Assembly: GCA_023420745.1 (NCBI GenBank)
Contig: JAEZVQ010000186.1
Coordinates: 1-10,774 of the forward strand
Length of the DNA stretch: 10,774 nucleotides
Reading direction: 5' to 3'
Source of the DNA: Actinomycetes bacterium
Lineage (GTDB): Bacteria; Actinomycetota; Actinomycetes; Actinomycetales; Actinomycetaceae
Each line of letters begins with the position of its first letter. Position 1 is the stretch's first letter. The notes below the pieces were generated by a model, which saw only the letters and a program-made list of their open reading frames with translations, was not told the origin of the DNA and did not search any database. The translations under genes were made by a program, and so were the position numbers. Positions 5,966-10,774 of this stretch are shown here, piece after piece.

Positions 5966-7850
5966 AGCGGTTGTCGACATGGCGGCGAACCCGCGAAATA
6001 TCGCGTGCCGCACCGGTTGACGCTGAGGTCGCGGTCATGGCGTAGAGGGCGAGCGCATCGGAGACCTCGCGGGTGCGATTGCGCGGCGTCCACGGAGCGT
6101 GGCGCGCGAGTTCGGCGTCGCGTCGCGTGGCGAGAATGTCCTCGCTGACGTCGAGGTGGAGGGTGCGTGAATGTACGTCGATGACGATACGGTCACCGTC
6201 TTCGATGAGGGCGATCAGCCCACCGGCAGCGGCCTCGGGAGAAATATGTCCGACAGAAATCCCCGATGTTCCCCCGGAAAAACGACCGTCGGTGATCAGT
6301 GCAACTTCTCGACCGAGCCCTCGCCCCTTGATGAACGAGGTGGGGTAGAGCATTTCTTGCATTCCCGGACCACCTGAGGGGCCTTCGTAGCGGATGACGA
6401 CGACGTGACCGGGCTGCACCGTGCCGTCGAGGATTCGCTCGATGGCCTCGTCTTGGGATTCGCACACCAAGGCTCGCCCCTCGAAGTGGAATAGGGACGG
6501 GTCGATCCCAGCCGCTTTGATGATCGCTCCATCGGGCGCGATATTGCCGCGCAACACAGTCAGACCGCCGTTTGCCGTGTAGGCGTGGTTCACGTCGCGG
6601 ATGCAGCCGGTAGCGGCATCGAGGTCGAGGGATTCCCAGCGGTTGGTGGTGGAGAATGCGCGGGTGGAACGCACATTCCCCGGTGCTGCGTGGAACAGTT
6701 CGATCGCTTCAGTGCTCGGATTCGTCCCGCGCACATCCCACGCTTCAAGCCATGAGGCAAGATCGGGGGAGTGGATGGAGCGCACCGTGTGGCGGAGCAG
6801 CCCCGCGCGGTCGAGTTCGCCAAGCAACGCGGGAACCCCGCCCGCACGATGCACATCTTCCATGTGGTAGTCGTTGTGGTTGGGTGCGACTTTCGACAGG
6901 CACGGCACGGTGTCACCGAGGTGGGCAATGTCGTCGAGTGTGAAATCAATGTCGCCCGACCATGCTGCGGCGAGGAGGTGGAGCACCGTATTCGACGACC
7001 CGCCCATCGCCATGTCGAGCGTCATTGCGTTGAGGAAAGCGTCGCGCGTGGCGATCGAACGGGGAAGCACCGAAGTGTCCTCGTTGTCGTAGTAAGCGTG
7101 GGCGAGGTCAACGACGAGCCGCCCGGCGCGTTCAAATAGCGAGCGACGTGCCACGTGAGTGGCGAGTGTCGAGCCGTTGCCCGGCAGCGATAGCCCCAGC
7201 GCCTCGGTCAAACAGTTCAGCGAGTTTGCCGTGAACATTCCCGAACACGACCCGCAGGTGGGGCACGCAGCGCGTTCGACCTCCGTGAGGGCAACGTCAG
7301 AGACATCCTCGGCGGCGGTCGCGTTCATCACCGTAATCAGATTGCCGTGCCCGGTCGAAGACGGGCCAACGATGACCTCCGGGCGGATTCCTTTCCCCGC
7401 TTCCATTGGTCCACCGGAGACGAAAACCGTGGGGATATTGAGGCGAAGCGCCGCGTTGAGCATTCCGGGGGTGATTTTGTCGCAGTTGGAGATGCACACG
7501 AGAGCGTCGGCGCAATGCGCGTTGACCATGTACTCGACAGCGTCGGAAATCACTTCACGCGACGGCAGTGAGTAGAGCATCCCGGCATGTCCCATCGCGA
7601 TCCCGTCGTCGATCGCGATGGTGTTGAACTCGCGGGGTACACCTCCGGCGTCGCGAACCGCATTCGCCACCACCTGCGCGACCTCGCGGAGGTGGACGTG
7701 ACCGGGGACGAACTCGGTGAAGGAGTTAGCGATTGCGACGATCGGCTTGGAAAAATCCTCGTCGCTCATCCCGGTGGCTCGCCACAGTGCGCGCGCGCCA
7801 GCCATATTGCGGCCGTGAGTTGATGTCGCTGAACGTCGTGGAAAACTCAT
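5964..7850 (-). CDS. ilvD: Dihydroxy-acid dehydratase
   Basis: Dehydrates 2,3-dihydroxyisovalerate and 2,3-dihydroxy-3-methylvalerate to the 2-oxo acids, the third common Val/Ile step. It uses an Fe-S cluster and Mg in the cytosol. Its 628 residues make a complete IlvD/Edd-family protein. The N-terminus [18 protein letters not shown] is very like the E. coli form. Conserved blocks are [17 protein letters not shown] (75-91, Asp81 region), [11 protein letters not shown] (C123, K125), [16 protein letters not shown] (C196, C199, C202) and the C-terminal [11 protein letters not shown]. Where [2Fe-2S] enzymes such as mycobacterial IlvD have a PCN motif, this protein has VPGH (48-51). It therefore belongs to the E. 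coli/Corynebacterium-type subgroup, expected to carry an oxygen-sensitive [4Fe-4S] cluster. The start ATG at 7850 has AGAGGA 6 nt upstream. The gene is divergent from the lipoate ligase gene. Confidence 0.97.
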   Translation of the reverse strand: MSFPRRSATSTHGRNMAGARALWRATGMSDEDFSKPIVAIANSFTEFVPGHVHLREVAQVVANAVRDAGGVPREFNTIAIDDGIAMGHAGMLYSLPSREVISDAVEYMVNAHCADALVCISNCDKITPGMLNAALRLNIPTVFVSGGPMEAGKGIRPEVIVGPSSTGHGNLITVMNATAAEDVSDVALTEVERAACPTCGSCSGMFTANSLNCLTEALGLSLPGNGSTLATHVARRSLFERAGRLVVDLAHAYYDNEDTSVLPRSIATRDAFLNAMTLDMAMGGSSNTVLHLLAAAWSGDIDFTLDDIAHLGDTVPCLSKVAPNHNDYHMEDVHRAGGVPALLGELDRAGLLRHTVRSIHSPDLASWLEAWDVRGTNPSTEAIELFHAAPGNVRSTRAFSTTNRWESLDLDAATGCIRDVNHAYTANGGLTVLRGNIAPDGAIIKAAGIDPSLFHFEGRALVCESQDEAIERILDGTVQPGHVVVIRYEGPSGGPGMQEMLYPTSFIKGRGLGREVALITDGRFSGGTSGISVGHISPEAAAGGLIALIEDGDRIVIDVHSRTLHLDVSEDILATRRDAELARHAPWTPRNRTREVSDALALYAMTATSASTGAARDISRVRRHVDNR

Positions 7851-7900
7851 TGCCTATCCTCTGTGCCGCTATGTCGAATCCGCTGTCGATTGTCGTCCAT

Positions 7901-7906
7901 AGTTTA
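7901..7906 (-). promoter_or_regulatory. Candidate -10 box for ilvD
   Basis: Read on the minus strand this is TAAACT, fitting TANNNT, in the 132-nt divergent region. It would start the ilvD transcript near 7894, with a leader of about 44 nt. A -35 element is not evident. Confidence 0.3.
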
Positions 7907-7948
7907 CGAGGCGCAGCACGGGCGGTGCGGCAGGGAAAGATTACCGAG

Positions 7949-7975
7949 TTGAGACTGAGTGGATCACGCTAGGAT
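7949..7975 (+). promoter_or_regulatory. Candidate promoter for a leaderless lipoate-ligase mRNA
   Basis: TTGAGA (7949-7954, five of six to TTGACA) and TAGGAT (7970-7975) are separated by 15 nt, slightly short. The -10 box ends 7 nt before the ATG at 7983, so transcription would begin at or next to the start codon. An AGGA inside the same box (7971-7974) is 8 nt from the ATG and could instead act as a weak ribosome binding site on a longer transcript. Confidence 0.45.
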
Positions 7976-7982
7976 TGCCTCC

Positions 7983-9032
7983 ATGCACGGTGAATACAAG
8001 GTACCCGGTGGGAAACTCGTGGTTGTCGATGTTGACGTCAACGATGCGACACTTGTCAACACGCGGATTTCTGGCGATTTCTTTCTGGAACCCGATGATG
8101 CGCTCGAACGGATGACGCAAGCCATTAATGGTGTGAGCGCCACTGCATCGGCTCATGAGATTGCTGAACGAGTAGAGGCGGCACTTCACCCCACTGACGT
8201 TCTCTTTGGTGTGACTCCCGAGGCCGTGGGGATCGCGGTTCGTCGTGCGATGGGGCTCAGCCTCGACTGGTCGGATATTGAGTTCGAGGTCATCCACGGA
8301 CCGGCAATCGACCCGCAGCTCAACTGCACGATGGACGAAACCCTGGTGGAAGATGTTGCGGCCGGGCGGCGCAAGCCATTCATGCGGATTTGGGAGTGGA
8401 ACGCCCCGCAGGTTGTTATCGGCTCGTTCCAGTCGTATGCCAATGAAATCAACCAGGAGGGAATTGACAAGTACGGCATTACTGTCACTCGGCGGATTAC
8501 CGGTGGCGGAGCGATGTTTATGGAGCCCGGAAACTGCGTCACCTACTCCCTTGTTGTCCCAACGGCGCTCGTTGATGGGATGTCGTTTGCCGAGTCTTAT
8601 CCGTTCCTCGATCAGTGGGCGATGGAATCTCTTGAAAAATGCGGTGTCAAAGCCCGCTACGTTCCACTCAATGACATTGCGTCCGAGGTGGGAAAAATCG
8701 GGGGTGCTGCGCAAAAGCGTTTCGCGAACGGCTACATGGTGCATCACGTGACGATGAGCTACGACATCGACGCGGCGAAAATGATGGAATGCTTGCGGAT
8801 TGGGAAAGAGAAACTCAAGGACAAGGGGACACGCTCTGCCGTCAAACGCGTCGACCCGATGCGTTCACAGACGGGAATGAGTCGAGAAGCGATTATTGAT
8901 GTTTTTATCGACCACTTCCGCACCACGTATCACGCGAGTGACGGGGAGATCACCGCTGCTGATATCGAGCGTGCCCAGCAGCGTGCCGCCGAGAAATTCT
9001 CGACGGAGGCGTGGACGAAGCGCCTGCCCTGA
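7983..9032 (+). CDS. Lipoate-protein ligase family protein, accessory domain first
   Basis: Biotin/lipoate ligase (BPL/LplA/LipB) superfamily, probably attaching lipoate or octanoate to lysines of 2-oxo-acid dehydrogenase E2 or GcvH proteins in the cytosol. It is 349 residues from the ATG at 7983. Residues ~1-88 resemble the LplB/LplA C-terminal accessory domain (EYKVPGGKLVVVDVDV at 4-19, then GDFFLEPDDALER). Residues ~100-310 are the catalytic domain. They contain RRITGGGAMFMEPGN (170-184), the counterpart of the RRxSGGG...HDxGN lipoyl-AMP loop, and GKIGGAAQKR (237-246) with the likely catalytic Lys238. The HD of classic LplA is ME here. GTG at 7959 is in frame, but the conserved domain starts right at ATG 7983. 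The gene is divergent from ilvD and ends 15 nt from yggS, which is convergent. The acyl donor and target are not known; LplA-like is the best reading. Confidence 0.85.
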   Translation: MHGEYKVPGGKLVVVDVDVNDATLVNTRISGDFFLEPDDALERMTQAINGVSATASAHEIAERVEAALHPTDVLFGVTPEAVGIAVRRAMGLSLDWSDIEFEVIHGPAIDPQLNCTMDETLVEDVAAGRRKPFMRIWEWNAPQVVIGSFQSYANEINQEGIDKYGITVTRRITGGGAMFMEPGNCVTYSLVVPTALVDGMSFAESYPFLDQWAMESLEKCGVKARYVPLNDIASEVGKIGGAAQKRFANGYMVHHVTMSYDIDAAKMMECLRIGKEKLKDKGTRSAVKRVDPMRSQTGMSREAIIDVFIDHFRTTYHASDGEITAADIERAQQRAAEKFSTEAWTKRLP

Positions 9033-9047
9033 TGTTGCGGAGGTTGG

Positions 9048-9761
9048 TTAGTAGCGCGGGCCGAAAATCGACGATCCTAAACGAATTCTCGTTGATCCTT
9101 CGCTAATGGCGAGGCCGTAGTCGCCGCTCATTCCCATGGACAGCTCGCGCGCTGAAGCGAGATCCGGCAGCGTTACGGCACGGTCACGGATGTCTCGAAG
9201 TCGGGAAAATGATGTGCGCACAGCACTCTCGTCATCAGTGTGTGCGCCAATTGTCATGAAACCGCGCACGTGGAGCCCCGGTAGTTGTTCACACGCTGCC
9301 GCACAGTCAATCGCCGCATCGGGGTGCACGCCACTTTTCGTGTTTTCGCCGCTGGTATTGACCTGGATGAGGATGTCGATATCGCGGTTGGGTTCGAGAC
9401 GCTGGGCAATCGCGCGTGCCGTGTCAACAGAGTTCACTGTTTCAATCTCGTCGACCGTGGCGAGTGCCTTGCGAATCTTGTTTGTCTGCAACGGGCCGAT
9501 GAGTGTCAGCCGTGCGGGAATGTTGAGGGCGCGGATCGCCGGCGAGGTCACCATCGCTTCTTGGACGCGGTTTTGTCCCAACCATGCGACATGACCGCGG
9601 GCGTTGAGCGCGCGCGCCGCAGCCTCGACCTCGTCGACACTGCGCGTCTTAATTGCGAGTTCGAGGCAGACCTCTTCGGCCGCGCGACCCTCTCGCTGGC
9701 AGTGGGCGGCAATGTCGTCGAGTGCGCGTTGAATCGCGTCCTCCAGGTGATGAGTATTCAC
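9048..9761 (-). CDS. yggS: YggS/PROSC-family pyridoxal phosphate homeostasis protein
   Basis: Single-domain PLP-binding protein of the alanine racemase N-terminal (TIM barrel) fold, 237 residues. It has no known enzymatic activity and keeps free PLP and amino/keto acid pools in balance. Signatures are the PLP lysine in LAIKTRSVDEV (K38), LGQNRVQEA in place of GENYVQE, IGPLQTNK, the VNTSGENTKSG block, MGMSGDYGLAI and GSTRIRLGSSIFG (phosphate site). The WH that usually precedes FIGxLQxNK is replaced here (LTLIGPLQTNK). GTG at 9761 is the first start codon after an in-frame TAG at 9773-9771, so the start is well fixed. No good ribosome binding site precedes it. Upstream on the same strand lies gtrA, 19 nt away. 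E. coli yggS mutants are known to show altered Ile/Val metabolism, which makes its position near the ilv genes notable. Confidence 0.93.
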   Translation of the reverse strand: MNTHHLEDAIQRALDDIAAHCQREGRAAEEVCLELAIKTRSVDEVEAAARALNARGHVAWLGQNRVQEAMVTSPAIRALNIPARLTLIGPLQTNKIRKALATVDEIETVNSVDTARAIAQRLEPNRDIDILIQVNTSGENTKSGVHPDAAIDCAAACEQLPGLHVRGFMTIGAHTDDESAVRTSFSRLRDIRDRAVTLPDLASARELSMGMSGDYGLAISEGSTRIRLGSSIFGPRY

Positions 9762-9767
9762 CCGTTT

Positions 9768-9773
9768 AGCCTA
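9768..9773 (-). promoter_or_regulatory. Candidate -10 box for a leaderless yggS mRNA
   Basis: Read on the minus strand this is TAGGCT, followed by AAACGG and then the GTG start at 9761. The 6-nt gap puts a transcript start on the start codon itself. The lack of a Shine-Dalgarno site agrees with leaderless translation. No clear -35 is visible inside the end of gtrA. Confidence 0.4.
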
Positions 9774-9780
9774 GCAATCC

Positions 9781-10263
9781 TCACTGAGGTGACCGGCGAC
9801 GCGGGTTGAACACCACTGCCGAATATCCGACGTAGCGCAGCAGGGTGCCAAGTGCCACGCCGACGATATTGCCCGAAATATTGTCGGCCAGCGCTGACGA
9901 CCAGCCGATGAGGTAGTGGGTTACCCACAGGCACATGACAGGTGGGAGAAGCCCCGCCGCGTTGACCGCCATGAATCCTATGAACTCCGAGGCCACGTGC
10001 CTCTTGGCGCGTGAAGAAAACGTCCACGACCGGTTGAGAATCCACGACACCACGGATGCCACCGCCACCGACACGACTTTGGCGGAGACCGGGTGGGTGC
10101 TGAGAATCCCGAGGCGCAGCACGTTAAACACCCCGACGTCGACGACATAGTTAATTCCACCGACGGTGAGGAACCTCGCCGCCTCAACCACGCGACGTCG
10201 TGACGCCAACGACCATGTGCGCACGACCGGGAGCCGGTCAATGAAACTGAGGGAGCCACTCAT
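9781..10263 (-). CDS. GtrA-like four-helix membrane protein
   Basis: 160 residues with four predicted transmembrane helices at roughly 29-50, 60-78, 92-118 and 125-152, and a basic C-terminus (PRRRSPQ). Family features are RFLTVGGINYVVDVGVFNVL in the first helix and LNRSWTFSSR (76-85) after the second, the usual NRxWTF element of PF04138. GtrA-family proteins are thought to move undecaprenyl-phosphate-linked sugars across the cytoplasmic membrane during cell-surface glycan synthesis. The partner glycosyltransferase often found beside them is absent here. ATG at 10263 is chosen because it forms a TGATG junction with the upstream gene's stop; the frame could extend 10 residues further to 10293, but that part overlaps the upstream coding sequence. 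The sugar cargo is unknown. Confidence 0.88.
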   Translation of the reverse strand: MSGSLSFIDRLPVVRTWSLASRRRVVEAARFLTVGGINYVVDVGVFNVLRLGILSTHPVSAKVVSVAVASVVSWILNRSWTFSSRAKRHVASEFIGFMAVNAAGLLPPVMCLWVTHYLIGWSSALADNISGNIVGVALGTLLRYVGYSAVVFNPRRRSPQ

Positions 10264-10774
10264 CAGCGCGGCCCCACGTCCAACAGGCGGCATTGAAGCG
10301 CATCGGCATCAGCGCTGGCCTCAATATCGACGAGCATCACCATCCGCCAGTCGCCGTCGCCATTCTCGTCATCGAATACATAGGTGACGAGGATCGACGT
10401 GAGCGACGACGCGGTTGCGCTCGAGTGAGTGGCGGTTTCGGCGGTAGAAGGGCGGTCAAGGAGGTCGGTATTAGCGTCGATGATGCGTTGGGCGATCCTC
10501 GCGCCCGCAAGGTCGACAGCAGTGGGATTGTCAACGAAAGTGAATCGCCACGGTGCGCGCGCATCCCCGGCAGTGCCGATCCAGTCATATTCTGCCCACA
10601 ACCGGTCGAGGATTCGCCCCCACCGGTCAGCATCCCATGGTTCACACCCATCGTGGTCATCGAATCCGCCGAGGTTCTCATCGTCGTCACGCGCCACCAG
10701 GTCAACTCGGCGCAGCACTTCCTCGCGGATCCGCGTGGCGAGAAGGTGACGATTGGCAACGAGGGGGACGTGGC
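10263..10774 (-). CDS. C-terminal part of a probable DEAD/DEAH-box helicase with DUF3516 domain (5' end outside window)
   Basis: The frame is open from the right edge to the TGA at 10265-10263, so about 169 residues of a longer protein are visible; the GTG at 10718 is internal. The visible part is acidic and has no helicase motif. Its pattern RREEV/LRRVDLVAR, then WDADRWGRILDRLWAEYDWIG with GDARAPW, then DDENGDGDWRMVMLVDIEAS and a final DVG, resembles, from memory of the family, the DUF3516 tail of long actinobacterial superfamily 2 helicases (RRVELAAR, WDADAW, EYDEIGTG.DARGP, GDHDW). This match is by eye and not verified. A stretch of Thr/Ser/Ala (THSSATASSLTS) interrupts the conserved pattern and is probably a lineage insertion. 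Its stop overlaps the gtrA start by one base, so the two are probably co-translated. Confidence 0.6.
   Translation of the reverse strand, partial: HVPLVANRHLLATRIREEVLRRVDLVARDDDENLGGFDDHDGCEPWDADRWGRILDRLWAEYDWIGTAGDARAPWRFTFVDNPTAVDLAGARIAQRIIDANTDLLDRPSTAETATHSSATASSLTSILVTYVFDDENGDGDWRMVMLVDIEASADADALQCRLLDVGPR

Noticed and set aside
7911..7933. GCAC/GTGC inverted repeat between ilvD and the lipoate ligase gene
   Set aside because: Only a 4-bp stem in GC-rich sequence; not distinguishable from chance.
7941..8747. 268-codon open frame on the minus strand opposite the lipoate ligase gene
   Set aside because: Antisense shadow without recognisable domain; covers conserved catalytic codons of the ligase.
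1..10774. tRNA, rRNA, CRISPR, insertion sequence or phage attachment site
   Set aside because: No cloverleaf-like segment, regularly spaced repeat, transposase-like protein or flanking target duplication was seen on either strand.

Overview
The window comes from a high-GC Gram-positive bacterium (Actinomycetota). The coding sequence has a strong G/C third-position preference with long spurious antisense frames. GTG starts are used alongside ATG, and candidate -10 boxes follow the TANNNT pattern. IlvN, IlvC, IlvE and IlvD read like their Corynebacterium/Mycobacterium relatives. The genus cannot be fixed from the sequence alone.

Bases 1-7850 form a branched-chain amino acid island that carries nearly the whole shared isoleucine/valine pathway. 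On the plus strand are the 3' part of ilvB (acetolactate synthase large subunit, cut by the window edge), ilvN (regulatory subunit) and ilvC (ketol-acid reductoisomerase). These are packed as one operon, with a 3-nt gap and then an 8-nt overlap. ilvE (branched-chain aminotransferase) follows on the plus strand as its own unit at 4396-5523. ilvD (dihydroxy-acid dehydratase) lies on the minus strand at 5964-7850. Together IlvBN, IlvC, IlvD and IlvE make the four consecutive steps from pyruvate or 2-oxobutyrate to valine or isoleucine; threonine deaminase (ilvA) is not in the window. Two genes interrupt the pathway: a DUF1015 protein (minus, between ilvC and ilvE) and a small CsbD-like stress protein (minus, between ilvE and ilvD). 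The ilvC/DUF1015 junction holds a nested imperfect hairpin. The ilvE/csbD junction holds a very strong bidirectional-looking terminator.

Bases 7851-9761 carry cofactor genes. A lipoate-protein ligase family gene is divergent from ilvD, and its LplB-like accessory domain precedes the catalytic domain, the reverse of E. coli LplA. It converges on yggS, the PLP-homeostasis protein. Both genes look as if they could be transcribed as leaderless mRNAs, because a TANNNT box sits 6-7 nt before the start codon.

Bases 9781-10774 carry, on the minus strand, a GtrA-like four-helix membrane protein. It is coupled through a TGATG junction to an upstream gene whose C-terminus is all that is visible. That C-terminus resembles the DUF3516 tail of actinobacterial DEAD/DEAH-box helicases.

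Most of the window is ordinary housekeeping metabolism, and I see no mobile element, CRISPR array, RNA gene or defence cassette. The points most worth a second look are the reversed domain order of the lipoate ligase, the candidate leaderless starts, the DUF1015 gene and palindromes inside the ilv island, and the nearness of yggS to the Ile/Val genes whose metabolism it is known to affect in E. coli.
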